This document shows positions 44,656 through 53,758 of a stretch of 64,000 bases of DNA, one piece after another. The position numbers were made by a program, and so were the translations under genes. The notes beneath the pieces are model-generated. The model was not told the DNA's origin. It ran no database searches and saw only the letters and a list, made by a program, of their open reading frames with translations. Position 1 is the first letter of the stretch, and every line of letters begins with the position of its first letter. Source of the stretch: Candidatus Fimadaptatus faecigallinarum (GTDB taxonomy: Bacteria > Bacillota > Clostridia > Christensenellales > Aristaeellaceae); NCBI GenBank assembly GCA_018714445.1, contig DVNK01000027.1:1-64000 (forward strand), read 5' to 3'.

Positions 44656-46137
44656 TCATTCGAAATACAGATCAGTCGTGGGGAACTCCGCCTCACAGGT
44701 TATGTTGATGCCAAGCTTGCGCAGCACGGTCTCATCGGTATGGGGCAGTATCGCGGACGAGTGTGCGTCGCAGCCTTTGAGCTTTTCGAGCTGATTGACG
44801 GCGGTCTCGACGATGGGATTTGTTGCGGCGCAGATCGACAGCGCAATCAGCACTTCCTCAAGCGTCAGCGACGTGTCATGCGCGCCCAGCAGCTGCTTCA
44901 TCTTGACTATGGGCTCGAGCACTATCGGGCTGAGCAGGCGCATGCGGTCGTCTATGCCGGCGAGCGCCTTTATCGCGTTGAGCAGGCAGCCAGCCGAGGC
45001 GTTCATCAGTTCGCTGGCACGGCCGGTGATTATGCGCCCGTCGTCGAGCTCTATCGCCAGCGCCGGGAAGCCGCTCAGGCGGGCCTTGTCCAGCGCGGGC
45101 TGAACGACGCGCCGCATCACGGTCGTCAGGCCCATCTGCTTCATTATCATGTTTATGCGGGCCAGCGTGTCCTCGTCGGCCAGGCCGGTCTTGAAGTCCT
45201 GGCAGATGTGGTAATAGCGGCGTATGACCTCCTGACATGCGGCTTCGCGCACCACCTCGTCGTCGGTTATGCCGTAGCCGGCCATGTTCACGCCCATGTC
45301 GGTGGGGGACTTGTACAGGTCCTTGCCGCCGGTTATGCGCGAGAGTATCGCGCGCAGTATCGGGAACACCTCGATGTCGCGGTTGTAGTTGACGGCGGTG
45401 GTGCCGTACGCCTCCAGGTGGAACGGGTCGATCATGTTGACGTCCTTGAGGTCGGCTGTCGCGGCCTCATAGGCCAGGTTGACCGGGTGCTTGAGCGGCA
45501 GGTTCCATATCGGGAAGGTCTCGAACTTGGCGTAGCCGGCCTTGACGCCGCGCTGATGCTCGTGATAGAGCTGGCTCAGGCATGCGGCGAGCTTGCCCGA
45601 GTTGGGGCCGGGCGCAGTGACGACCACCAGCGGCCGCGTGGTCTCGACGTAGGGATTGGAGCCGAATCCGCGCGGCGAGCATATCGTATCCACCTCGGTG
45701 GGGTAGCCCTCGACCGGGTGGAACAGGTACGCGCGCATGCCGCGCATCTCGAGCTTGTGCTTGAATGCGAGCGCGGCGCGCTGGCCGGTGTAGCGGGTGA
45801 TTATCACGCTGGTCACGGTCAGGCCGCTCATGCGCAGGTTGTCTATCAGCCTGAGCACGTCCATGTCGTAGGTTATGCCCAGGTCGGCGCGGATCTTATT
45901 GGCCTCTATGTCTGCGGCGTGTATGCAGATTATTATTTCGGCCTTGTCGGCGAAGTTCTGCAAAAGGCGCAGCTTGGCGTCAGCGTGGAAGCCTGGCAGC
46001 ACGCGCGCAGCGTGGTAGTCGTCGAACAGCTTGCCGCCGAACTCAATGTAGAGCTTGTTGTCGAACTTGCTCATGCGCTCGAGTATGTGTTCCATCTGTT
46101 TTTTGACGTATAGCTCGTTGTCAAAACCGATCTTCAT
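44656..46137 (-). CDS. DUF1846 family protein
   Basis: A 493-residue protein of the DUF1846 family, found widely in Clostridia and lactic bacteria with no firm function; known structures show a P-loop-like fold. Recognisable blocks are MKIGFDNELYVKKQMEHILE at the start, SPRGFGSNPYVETTRPLVVV, TAPGPNSGKLAACLSQLYHE and DLYKSPTDMGVNMAGYGI. Length matches the family. It is transcribed alone, with the terminator above at its 3' end. The role is unknown. Confidence 0.9.
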   Translation of the reverse strand: MKIGFDNELYVKKQMEHILERMSKFDNKLYIEFGGKLFDDYHAARVLPGFHADAKLRLLQNFADKAEIIICIHAADIEANKIRADLGITYDMDVLRLIDNLRMSGLTVTSVIITRYTGQRAALAFKHKLEMRGMRAYLFHPVEGYPTEVDTICSPRGFGSNPYVETTRPLVVVTAPGPNSGKLAACLSQLYHEHQRGVKAGYAKFETFPIWNLPLKHPVNLAYEAATADLKDVNMIDPFHLEAYGTTAVNYNRDIEVFPILRAILSRITGGKDLYKSPTDMGVNMAGYGITDDEVVREAACQEVIRRYYHICQDFKTGLADEDTLARINMIMKQMGLTTVMRRVVQPALDKARLSGFPALAIELDDGRIITGRASELMNASAGCLLNAIKALAGIDDRMRLLSPIVLEPIVKMKQLLGAHDTSLTLEEVLIALSICAATNPIVETAVNQLEKLKGCDAHSSAILPHTDETVLRKLGINITCEAEFPTTDLYFE

Positions 46138-46306
46138 CCGTGCGCCCTCCGCATATCAAAAAAATCAACTACCTTTAAGCATAGCACACTTCCGGATGTA
46201 TGTCGCGCTTATTTGAGTAAAAGTTGGATTCTGCGTTCAAAACGGCTCAGAGGCCGGAGGACATGTTTACGGCGGCGCGGCGCATGGATGACGGAATCCT
46301 TAACTT

Positions 46307-46786
46307 TCAGAGCCTGCGCTCGTAGTAGCATGACGGCACGCCGCCTTCCTCAAACGAATCAGCAAGCGCAAAACTGTTTTTTTCGAGCACGCGCCTTGAC
46401 GCGCGGTTGTGGTTGTATGTGAACGCGCCGACGGAGTTGATGAGCGGATACCTGTGTGCGACCTCGAGCAGGAACATGTCCAGCGCGTGCGTGGCGACGC
46501 CCCTGCCCCAACAGGACTTGTCGAATATGCAGAAGCTCAGCATGCACTGCGGCTGTGCGGACGCGTCGATGCAGTATATCCATATGTCGCCGACATAGCG
46601 GCCGTCGACGTATATCGTCCGGCCAAAGCTGGTAGCGCCGGGCAGCAGCGACGCGTTGTAGTTGGCCATGGCGGCTTCCTGTGTAAAGACGCTCCGGGGG
46701 AGCATGCGGTCTATGTCTGGGTCGTTGGTACGTTCAAAGTATGTCTTAACGTCATCCGGCGTACGCGCGTTCAACTGTATGCGCAT
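46307..46786 (-). CDS. GNAT acetyltransferase (RimJ/RimL-like)
   Basis: A 159-residue GNAT protein: an acetyl-CoA site CWGRGVATHALDMFL, a YNHNRASRRVLEKNSF segment and a conserved FCIFDKSCWG strand. It resembles the RimJ/RimL group that acetylates protein ends or small molecules. ATG 46786 (minus strand) is chosen because AGGAGG lies about 10 bases before it; a start 36 bases upstream would place that site inside the gene. A TATAAT on the minus strand at 46832-46837 may be its -10. Confidence 0.82.
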   Translation of the reverse strand: MRIQLNARTPDDVKTYFERTNDPDIDRMLPRSVFTQEAAMANYNASLLPGATSFGRTIYVDGRYVGDIWIYCIDASAQPQCMLSFCIFDKSCWGRGVATHALDMFLLEVAHRYPLINSVGAFTYNHNRASRRVLEKNSFALADSFEEGGVPSCYYERRL

Positions 46787-46908
46787 GTGTTTTATACCTC
46801 CTGTGGTGCGGGCGCTGGTCATGATATCGTTATTATATCACATGCGGCGCGGGCCGGCTATACCCGTGTTTTGGCATATGTGCGCTTTACTGGAGCCGGA
46901 CATGACGA

Positions 46909-46947
46909 GGGGCGTCGCCGCGTACATCTGTCCTGCGGCGACGCCCC
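46909..46947 (-). terminator. hairpin after the exported protein gene
   Basis: A perfect 13-bp GC-rich stem (46909-46921 with 46935-46947) and a 13-base loop, 17 bases after the stop of the minus-strand gene at 46965. No T-run. Confidence 0.55.
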
Positions 46948-46964
46948 GAATATTGCCGGGTCGT

Positions 46965-47687
46965 TCAGTCCTGTATGCTGTCCAGCACGAACTCGTACAG
47001 CGCGAAGTACTCGCCGCTGCCGCTGCCCATCTGGAGGGCGCGCGTGGTGGTTGATGCGCCCAGGTTTATGTACATGTTGGCGTTGCGGTCAAGGCCCGCC
47101 GGGTCGGTGAAGGCCTTTAAGCTGTACAGGCCGAAGTTGGACGCGGTGAGCGGGTTGGCAGTGAAGTTCTCCACTATGTAGGGCCAGTTTTCAATGGCGT
47201 TAAGCGTCGTTCTGGCGACCGCCTTGCTGCCCGCCATGCCCTCAAAGCGCTGGCCTATCGCGTCCATGTATGCGCTAAACGCGTCAAAGTCGGCCAGGCT
47301 CTCTATCAGGCGCACGCCTATGAGCAGATCCTTGCCCGTGCCGTCCGCGCCGGTGGGCATGTACTCGAATATCAGCTGCGCGCTCGCGCCGCTTCCGCTC
47401 AGCGCGGAGGGATACTCAAACTCGACCACGGCGCGGCAGCCCGGCTCGCTTGGCGCTACCGGTCCGGCGATTATAAGCCGATAGTCTCCGTCCTCAAGCC
47501 CGAACGCGGCCAGCGCGTCGTCAAAGGTCGTGAACCACGGCAGGAAGTCGAACTGGTACTCGGCCGCCTCGAGCGGCGCGGTCATGTCCAGCGCCTCGGG
47601 CGCGGCGGGCGGCGCAGCGTCAGCCAGCACGCTCAGCGGCAGCAGCAGCGCCAAGAGCACCGCAACCAGCAGCGTCATTCGCTTCAT
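46965..47687 (-). CDS. small exported protein of unknown function
   Basis: A 240-residue protein with a clear signal peptide (MKRMTLLVAVLLALLLPLSV, probable cut near ADA-APP). The mature part has no family I recognise; it has alternating strands and an aromatic block near PWFTTFDDALAAFG. ATG 47687 follows GGGGAGGTG and is preferred over a longer frame that would extend upstream past the promoter. It stands alone with its own promoter and hairpin. Confidence 0.75.
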   Translation of the reverse strand: MKRMTLLVAVLLALLLPLSVLADAAPPAAPEALDMTAPLEAAEYQFDFLPWFTTFDDALAAFGLEDGDYRLIIAGPVAPSEPGCRAVVEFEYPSALSGSGASAQLIFEYMPTGADGTGKDLLIGVRLIESLADFDAFSAYMDAIGQRFEGMAGSKAVARTTLNAIENWPYIVENFTANPLTASNFGLYSLKAFTDPAGLDRNANMYINLGASTTTRALQMGSGSGEYFALYEFVLDSIQD

Positions 47688-47756
47688 GTTGAAACACCTC
47701 CCCATGTTTCGCAGTTGCATGCGCGGCCTGTGACCGCGCAAAACTCCTTCAATATC

Positions 47757-47786
47757 ATTATACCATTGCACTGCTGCGCAAGTCAA
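47757..47786 (-). promoter_or_regulatory. promoter of the exported protein gene
   Basis: On the minus strand: TTGACT (47781-47786), an 18-base spacer and TATAAT (47757-47762), about 70 bases before the start codon. Confidence 0.7.
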
Positions 47787-47913
47787 CATATTTGCACGAG
47801 CAACAAAACTCAATATTCAAATTTTGAACACCCAACGCCGCCAATCAAGTCGCAGTGCGGATGGCGTAGAGCCGATAGCGTCAGGTCGCATCGCAAGGTG
47901 AACGTCCGATTGC

Positions 47914-47955
47914 CAAAAAGCAGAGGAGCCGGGCATGAAAAGCAGCCCGGCTCCT
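47914..47955 (-). terminator. rho-independent terminator of murC
   Basis: A perfect 11-bp stem (47924-47934 with 47945-47955) with a 10-base loop. On the minus strand it is followed by CTGCTTTTTGG. It lies about 40 bases after the murC stop. Confidence 0.75.
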
Positions 47956-47996
47956 GAATGAGCGGATACATGTAATCTATGTCAGTTGCGCGATCA

Positions 47997-49415
47997 TTAT
48001 TTTTTGGTATCCCCGTGCGCCTTGATCTGGTCGTTGAGCAGGTTGATGTTGCCGCAACCCAGGGTAATGGCCAGGTCGCCGGGCTGCCAGTGAGCGCGCA
48101 GGAACGCCTCGGCGTCGTCGAACGTGGGCGTATGGTCGACCGTCAGGCCGCGCGCGCGCATAGGCTCGAGCAGCATCTCGGTGCGGATATCGCCGGGATC
48201 CTTTTCACGCGCGCCGTATATGTCGGTTATCAGCACGTGGTCCACGCCGTCAAAGCACTCGACGAACTCGTTGAACAGGTTCTTGGTGCGCGAGTAGGTG
48301 TGCGGTTGCCAAATGGCCCAGAGCGTTTTGTGGGGCTGCTTCATGGCGACGCTCAGCACGTTGCGTATCTCGGTGGGATGGTGGCCGTAGTCGGTGTACA
48401 CGGCGACGCCGTCGGTGGTGCTGGTCAGCTCGAAGCGGCGGTGCACGCCGGTGAAGTGGCCCAGTGTCTCGGCGACCAGATGCGAATCCAGCCCCAGCGT
48501 GTACGTGCACGCCAGCACTGCCAGCGCGTTTATCAGCATATACTCGCCGGGCACCTGGAGCCTGAGCTCGGTCATCGGCTGGCCAAACAGCATTACCTGG
48601 CAGCGCGCGCGGCCCAGCTCGTCGTAAGTCACGTTCTCGGGGTAGACGTCGTTTTCATCGCTCAGGCCGAACGATATTATGTTGCACTCGACCTCGTTCA
48701 TTATGTCGCGCACGTGCTCATCGTCGCCGCAGCCTATCAGGTAGCCGTCCTCGGGTATCTTGGCGGCGAACTCGGCGAACGCTGCCAGCAGGTTCTCAAA
48801 CGTGCCATAGCAGTCCAGGTGATCGGGTTCGATGTTGAGCATTATCGCGTGGGTCGGGTCAAAGTGCAGGAAGCTCCGGTTGAATTCGCACGCCTCGGCC
48901 ACGAAGCACTCGTGTCCGCCCACCAGCGTGCTGCCGCCCAGCGCGGGCAGTTCGCCGCCTATGTGCACTGTGGGATTGGTGTTCAGCTCCCAGAGCGACT
49001 GCGCCAGCATTGCCGAGGTCGTGGTTTTGCCGTGGGTGCCGCACACGTTTACGGCGCGCTTGTAGCCCTGCATCAGCTGGCCCAGCAGCACCGCTCGTTC
49101 CATCTCGGGTATGCCCAGTTCGCGTGCGCGCACGCGTTCGCAGTTGTCGGAAGCTATCGCCGCGGTGTATACCACCAGGTCGGCGCCCTCCACGTTTTCG
49201 GGCCTGTGGCCTATCATTATGCCTATGCCGCGCGCCGCCAGCGCGCGGGTCTTGTCGGACTCATCGCGGTCCGAACCGGTCACCCGGCAGCCCTTCTGCG
49301 CGAGCATCTGCGCCAGTCCCGACATGCTCGAGCCGCCTATGCCTATCATATGTACGCGCTTTTTTGCGCCGTCCGCGGCCTGTCCGCCGATGAAATCATT
49401 TATATGTAAAGCCAA
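47997..49415 (-). CDS. murC: UDP-N-acetylmuramate-L-alanine ligase
   Basis: A 472-residue Mur ligase that adds L-alanine to UDP-MurNAc in peptidoglycan synthesis, in the cytosol. The N-terminal Rossmann block is VHMIGIGGSSMSGLAQML, the P-loop is CGTHGKTTTSAM, and later motifs are IEPDHLDCYG and YTDYGHHPTEI. All ligase motifs are intact. Start is TTG 49415 (minus strand) with AAAGGTG before it; there is no better ATG. It is alone in its strand, away from a dcw cluster. Confidence 0.93.
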   Translation of the reverse strand: MALHINDFIGGQAADGAKKRVHMIGIGGSSMSGLAQMLAQKGCRVTGSDRDESDKTRALAARGIGIMIGHRPENVEGADLVVYTAAIASDNCERVRARELGIPEMERAVLLGQLMQGYKRAVNVCGTHGKTTTSAMLAQSLWELNTNPTVHIGGELPALGGSTLVGGHECFVAEACEFNRSFLHFDPTHAIMLNIEPDHLDCYGTFENLLAAFAEFAAKIPEDGYLIGCGDDEHVRDIMNEVECNIISFGLSDENDVYPENVTYDELGRARCQVMLFGQPMTELRLQVPGEYMLINALAVLACTYTLGLDSHLVAETLGHFTGVHRRFELTSTTDGVAVYTDYGHHPTEIRNVLSVAMKQPHKTLWAIWQPHTYSRTKNLFNEFVECFDGVDHVLITDIYGAREKDPGDIRTEMLLEPMRARGLTVDHTPTFDDAEAFLRAHWQPGDLAITLGCGNINLLNDQIKAHGDTKK

Positions 49416-49677
49416 TACTTTTCACACCTTTCATAAAAGTGCGCACCTGCTTTTTGCCGGTTTTTGCGCCGGGATTGGTTGTGCTACTATTATACGCTCC
49501 CTGCGCGCTCCACCGCAATATACTGCCTCGGATTTTTGTCGGGCATACAGGTAAAATACTCGTTGTGTGTGCGTAAATATGCAATTTGGCACTGGATTAT
49601 TTGACAAAAGTGAATTATAATAGCTCCATATGACACGAACATTCGGGTTTTGTCGGATGTCAAGGAGATGCAGAGCA

Positions 49678-50490
49678 ATGGAGCGAATAAAGCGCAACGA
49701 GCGCATAGCGGCGATGGTACAGGTGCTGACGGCGGCGCCGAACCGCGTATTCACGCTGGGACACTTCTGCCAGATGTTTTCGGCGGCCAAGTCGACGATA
49801 AGCGAGGACATAGACATACTCCAACGCAGCCTGGACATGTTTGGGCTGGGCACGATAGAGACGGTGACGGGAGCGGCCGGGGGCGTCAGGTACCGGCCGG
49901 CATACGACTCAAAGCGGTCGCGGGAGTTCCTGGAGGGGATATGCGAGCGGCTGTCGGACCCGTCGCGGGTGCTGCCGGGCGGCTTTTTGTACATGGCGGA
50001 CATACTGGCGGATCCGGCGGTGGTGTGCCGGATGGGCGAGATATTGGCGTCGTACTTTTACGCGAGCAACCCGAGCGTGGTCATAACGATGGAGACGATG
50101 GGCATACCGGTGGCGATGGAGACGGCGCGCATACTGGGCGTGCCGCTGGTGATAGCGCGGCGCGACAGCAAGGCATATGAAGGTTCGGCGGTCAAGATAA
50201 ACTACACCGCGGGCTCAAACGGCGGCATAGAGACCATGAGCCTGAGCCGGCGCGCGGTCACGGCGGCGCAGCGCGCGCTGATAATCGACGACTTCATGAA
50301 GGGCGGCGGCACGATACGCGGCATGAACGACCTGATGCGCGAGTTCGACGTGGAGGTCGTGGGCATGGGCGTGGTGATGAGCACGTCCACGCCCGAAAAA
50401 AAGCGAATCGACGGCGTGCACGCGCTGCTGATACGCCAGGACGTGACCGAGGGACGGCCCACCGTCGTGACGCCCGCCGAGTGGATCTGA
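49678..50490 (+). CDS. purR: pur operon repressor PurR
   Basis: A 270-residue Gram-positive PurR. Residues 1-70 form a winged helix (RNERIAAMVQVLTAAPNRVF, STISEDIDILQ), followed by a phosphoribosyltransferase-like domain with the PRPP motif IDDFMKGGGTIRGM. In Bacillus it represses purine genes and PRPP releases it. ATG 49678 has AAGGAG 9 bases before it; a longer upstream frame lacks a site. TATAAT at 49616-49621 is a probable -10. Its usual neighbours (yabJ, spoVG) are absent here. Confidence 0.92.
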   Translation: MERIKRNERIAAMVQVLTAAPNRVFTLGHFCQMFSAAKSTISEDIDILQRSLDMFGLGTIETVTGAAGGVRYRPAYDSKRSREFLEGICERLSDPSRVLPGGFLYMADILADPAVVCRMGEILASYFYASNPSVVITMETMGIPVAMETARILGVPLVIARRDSKAYEGSAVKINYTAGSNGGIETMSLSRRAVTAAQRALIIDDFMKGGGTIRGMNDLMREFDVEVVGMGVVMSTSTPEKKRIDGVHALLIRQDVTEGRPTVVTPAEWI

Positions 50491-50560
50491 CGCATATCGC
50501 GGGGCTGGCAGGCGCGGCTCAGTGCGCGGGCATTGAGCTGCGCCTTATTTGGCGCAGTGG

Positions 50561-51058
50561 GCGGCAATGCGCAGTGGGCGGCAAAGCGTGGTGAGCGGCA
50601 AAGCGTGGCGGGCGGCAAAGCGCGGCGGGCGGCAAAGCGCAGCGAGCGGCAATGTGCAGCGGGCGGCACAGCGCAGTGAGCGGCAATGCGCGGCGAGCGG
50701 CACATCGCAGTGAGCGGCAATGCGCGGCGGGTGGCAAAGCGTGGTGAGCTATCTGGTGCAGTTCGCGCTCGGCGTTCTGGCGCTTTTTGCAATGCACGTC
50801 TGACGGCAATGCGCAGTGAGCGGCAATGCGCGGCGGGCAGCAAAGTGCGGTGGGCGGGCAAAGCGCGGCGAGCGGCAATGCGCGGCGGGCAGCAAAGCGC
50901 GGCGAGCGGCACAGCGCGGCGGGCGGCACAGCGTGGCGGGCGGCACAGCGCGGCGGGCGGCAAAGCGCGTCTGACGGTAAAGCGTGGCGGGCGGCAATGT
51001 GTGTCTGGCAGCAATGCGCAGTGAGCGGCACAGCGCGACGAGCGGCAAAGTGCGGCGG
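50561..51058. repeat. 17-bp tandem repeat array B (about 27 units) with an insert
   Basis: Units of 17 bases such as GCGGCAATGCGCGGCGG and GCGGCAAAGCGCAGTGA. Eleven units fill 50561-50747; a 38-base insert follows (50748-50785); a degenerate unit (50786-50802) and about fifteen more units (50803-51058) complete it, one of them 18 bases long. The unit is close to that of array A at 31656, sharing the period and the CAATGCG core. The gap 50491-51220 has no gene. Confidence 0.93.
50749..50787 (-). repeat. inverted copy of a telA fragment inside array B
   Basis: The 39 bases here, read on the minus strand, match 55646-55684 in the telA-like gene at 38 of 39 positions. It fills almost exactly the 38-base break in the 17-bp array. 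Confidence 0.9.
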
Positions 51059-51111
51059 CACCAGGGCACAGCGTGTGATAAGGCTTCGCTCGACGGGACG
51101 ACTCGCCAATG

Positions 51112-51141
51112 TTGACATCAGAATCCGCGATATGGTAATAT
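51112..51141 (+). promoter_or_regulatory. promoter of the lysyl-tRNA synthetase gene
   Basis: TTGACA at 51112-51117, an 18-base spacer and TAATAT at 51136-51141. The leader is about 75 bases, too short for a T-box. Confidence 0.7.
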
Positions 51142-51220
51142 GATCCGGTATTATATTTGCAGGGACGTCCTGGGTAGCTGTTTGAAAGTTTAAATTCAAT
51201 CGATCTATGAGGTGATCTTT

Positions 51221-53254
51221 ATGTTGGTTTGGGCGGAGAATATCGCAAAGCAGATAATCGCCCGTAGACCCGACAAGGATGAGTATGTGTGCGCCGCGGG
51301 CATCAGTCCGTCCGGTTCGATTCATATCGGCAATTTCCGCGATATTGCCACCAGTTACTTTGTGGTTCAGGCGCTGCGCGGCATGGGCAGGAAGGCCCGA
51401 CTGCTGTTCAGCTGGGACGAGTTTGACCGGCTGCGCAAGATACCGGTGAACGTTGCCAGCGTTCGCGGCGACATGGAGCAGTATGTGGGTATGCCATATG
51501 TGGATGTGCCGAATCCGTTTGGCGACGCCCTGGGCGCAAAGACCTACGCCGGGTACTTTGAGCAGGAGTTCATGGACTCGGTCAACGCCTTCGGCATCGA
51601 CATGGATTACCGCTATCAGGCCAGCATGTACCGCAGCGGCAAGTACACCGATATGATACTGAAGGCCATCGCCCGGCGCAGGGAGATCTACGACATACTG
51701 TCGCGCCACCGCACTCAGCCGGCCACCGAGGCGGAGCGGAACGAGTTTTACCCCGTGAGCATATACTGCGCCCACTGCGGTCGCGATACCACACGTATAG
51801 TATCAATATCCGAAGACAATACCGTCGCGGAATACGAGTGCGCCTGCGGTCACCATGCCAGTTTTGATTTCAAATCGGATTTTAACTGCAAGCTCAACTG
51901 GAAGATAGACTGGCCCATGCGCTGGATGTATGAAGGCGTCGACTTTGAGCCCGGCGGCAAGGATCACGCCGCTCCGCATGGCAGCTATGATACCAGCAAG
52001 GATATTTCCCGGGAGATATTCGGATATGAGCCGCCGCTGTTCCAGGGCTATGAGTTCATCGGCATACGGGGCACCACGGGCAAGATGTCCGGCTCGTCCG
52101 GACTCAATCTAACCCCCGGCGCGCTGCTGAAGATCTATCAGCCTGAGGTCATACTGTGGCTATATGCCAAGACTGAGCCGATGAAGGCATTTGACTTCTG
52201 CTTTGACGATGGCATATTGCGCCAGTACGGCGAGTTCGACCGCATGCTGACCCGGTATAACGAGGGCACTGCCGACGATGCGGTCAAAGCCATTATGGAT
52301 TCCTGCCTGATCCGCGGCCGCAATGTCCAGCCGGTTCCGATGAACCTGCTGATACAGATAGGCTCTGTGGTCAACTTTGACGTACCGCTGCTGGAGGCCG
52401 TGCTCAGGAAAAACGGCACTCCTTACACATACGACCAGTTCAAGGATAGACTGGATCGCGCCAGGTACTGGCTGGAGGTCTGCGCGCCCGATCAGGTATA
52501 CCGCCTGCGCTCCGTGAGAAACTGGGAGGTCTACAATTCTCTGGAGGCAGACCAGCAGCGCGAGATAGACCGGCTTTGCGCCAATCTGAAGGCGCGCGAC
52601 TACACGCTTGACGAATTGAACGCTATGATCTACGCCATTCCGCTGGATGTGCGCCAGGCGGACGTTGGCGACAAGGAGAAGAAAAAGCTCCAGACCACTT
52701 TTTTCAAAAATGTGTACCGCCTGCTGCTCGGGCGCGAGCAGGGGCCGCGCCTGTACCTGTTCCTGGATACGTTGCGCAAGGATGACTATCTCAATCTGCT
52801 TGACTTCTCGTATCCTCAGACCCAGCAGGAGATCGACGCTGAACTCAAGAGCAACGCCCCGGATGAGCCCGAAGTGGAAGAACAGGCGGTCGAGTATGGC
52901 GACCCGGATCCCGTGCAGGATTTCAAGCCCGTCATCTCGCTGGAGCAGTTCAACGCCATCGATCTGCGCGTGTGCAAGATATTGAAGTGCCAGGAGATCC
53001 GCAAAGCCCGGGTCAATTATAAGCTCACGCTGTTTGACGGAAAGGATAAGCGCACCATCGTCTCCAGCCTCAAGGACTACTACAAGCCCGAACAGCTGGA
53101 GGGCCGCAAGATAATCGTCATTGCCAATCTGGCGCCGGCGCGCCTGACCGGCGTAAAGAGCGAGGGAATGCTGCTGGCTGCGACCAACAACGCCTGCGGC
53201 TGCAAGGTCATATTTGTGGACGACAGCGTCCCTGAGGGCACCATGATACGCTGA
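51221..53254 (+). CDS. lysS: class I lysyl-tRNA synthetase with C-terminal tRNA-binding domain
   Basis: A 677-residue synthetase that charges tRNA-Lys. It is a class I LysRS (archaeal/spirochaete type), not the usual class II: SPSGSIHIGNFR holds the HIGH site (residues 26-37), FGYEPPLFQGYEF and GGKDHAAPHGSYDT are class I LysRS blocks, and TGKMSGSSG stands at the KMSKS place. Two C-x2-C pairs (YCAHCG, ECACG) suggest zinc. Residues about 570-677 are an added EMAPII/MetG-type OB-fold tRNA-binding domain (FNAIDLRVCKIL, GVKSEGMLLAAT). ATG 51221 follows GAGGTGA. Isoleucine is mainly ATC/ATT. The organism may lack a class II enzyme, which this window cannot show. Confidence 0.9.
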   Translation: MLVWAENIAKQIIARRPDKDEYVCAAGISPSGSIHIGNFRDIATSYFVVQALRGMGRKARLLFSWDEFDRLRKIPVNVASVRGDMEQYVGMPYVDVPNPFGDALGAKTYAGYFEQEFMDSVNAFGIDMDYRYQASMYRSGKYTDMILKAIARRREIYDILSRHRTQPATEAERNEFYPVSIYCAHCGRDTTRIVSISEDNTVAEYECACGHHASFDFKSDFNCKLNWKIDWPMRWMYEGVDFEPGGKDHAAPHGSYDTSKDISREIFGYEPPLFQGYEFIGIRGTTGKMSGSSGLNLTPGALLKIYQPEVILWLYAKTEPMKAFDFCFDDGILRQYGEFDRMLTRYNEGTADDAVKAIMDSCLIRGRNVQPVPMNLLIQIGSVVNFDVPLLEAVLRKNGTPYTYDQFKDRLDRARYWLEVCAPDQVYRLRSVRNWEVYNSLEADQQREIDRLCANLKARDYTLDELNAMIYAIPLDVRQADVGDKEKKKLQTTFFKNVYRLLLGREQGPRLYLFLDTLRKDDYLNLLDFSYPQTQQEIDAELKSNAPDEPEVEEQAVEYGDPDPVQDFKPVISLEQFNAIDLRVCKILKCQEIRKARVNYKLTLFDGKDKRTIVSSLKDYYKPEQLEGRKIIVIANLAPARLTGVKSEGMLLAATNNACGCKVIFVDDSVPEGTMIR

Positions 53255-53272
53255 CAAAGCGACTGAATCCAG

Positions 53273-53314
53273 GTTGAGGTTTGGAACCGTGCGATTCCAA
53301 ACCTCAACTTCTTT
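53273..53314 (+). terminator. rho-independent terminator of lysS
   Basis: A perfect 14-bp stem (53273-53286 with 53295-53308), an 8-base loop and TTCTTT after it, 18 bases after the stop. The following gap to 53758 has no gene; it holds the promoter at 53559-53587. Confidence 0.85.
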
Positions 53315-53558
53315 GGCGCGTTCAGTCCGCCCAGGCCGATTGACTCTCGGGCAGACCGCGCGACAGCCTGCCAAGGCCGCGGCATAAGCCGGATGCTTGT
53401 TCGGGCGCATGGCGCGGACATGCAGGTCAAAGCGCCGCGCCGCTTGACGCGGGTGTGCGCGCCGTACGCCCTTGACTGCGGCGCGATTGCCTGATGCCGC
53501 CACAGGCCGTTGCGGTTGGCGCTCACCGCTGTCGCGCGCAATTCTAATACGGCTCTAA

Positions 53559-53587
53559 TTGCGCGTGGGCGGGGTTTGTGGTATCAT
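53559..53587 (+). promoter_or_regulatory. candidate promoter of the xpaC-telA operon
   Basis: TTGCGC at 53559-53564, a 17-base spacer and TATCAT at 53582-53587. It is the best pair in the gap, about 170 bases before the first gene. Confidence 0.4.
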
Positions 53588-53758
53588 TTAATTGCGGGCG
53601 TGGCGGGATGCTTTGCGCGGTCAGACGCGCGGGCCGGTATGGCGTCCGGTATGTATATTTGATGCATGAAAACGCGGTATTTGGCGCGCATCAGTTGACG
53701 CGAAACGCGCAGAATATTACAATACTGGTATCGATACGGCATGACGGAGGGTTACAGC

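Noticed and set aside
49601-49621. TTGACA/TATAAT promoter before purR
   Set aside because: The spacer is only 9 bases, so this pair cannot work as one promoter; only the -10 is retained as a note.
50561-51058. Array B as a CRISPR array because it holds a gene-like insert
   Set aside because: Units are 17 bases, head to tail with no regular spacers, and there are no cas genes. Only one insert exists.
51142-51220. A T-box leader before the lysyl-tRNA synthetase
   Set aside because: The promoter lies only about 80 bases from the start codon; there is no room for a T-box.
50202-51775. Long minus-strand frames across array B and lysS
   Set aside because: They overlap lysS and the repeats, have no family motifs, and come from repeat periodicity and GC bias.
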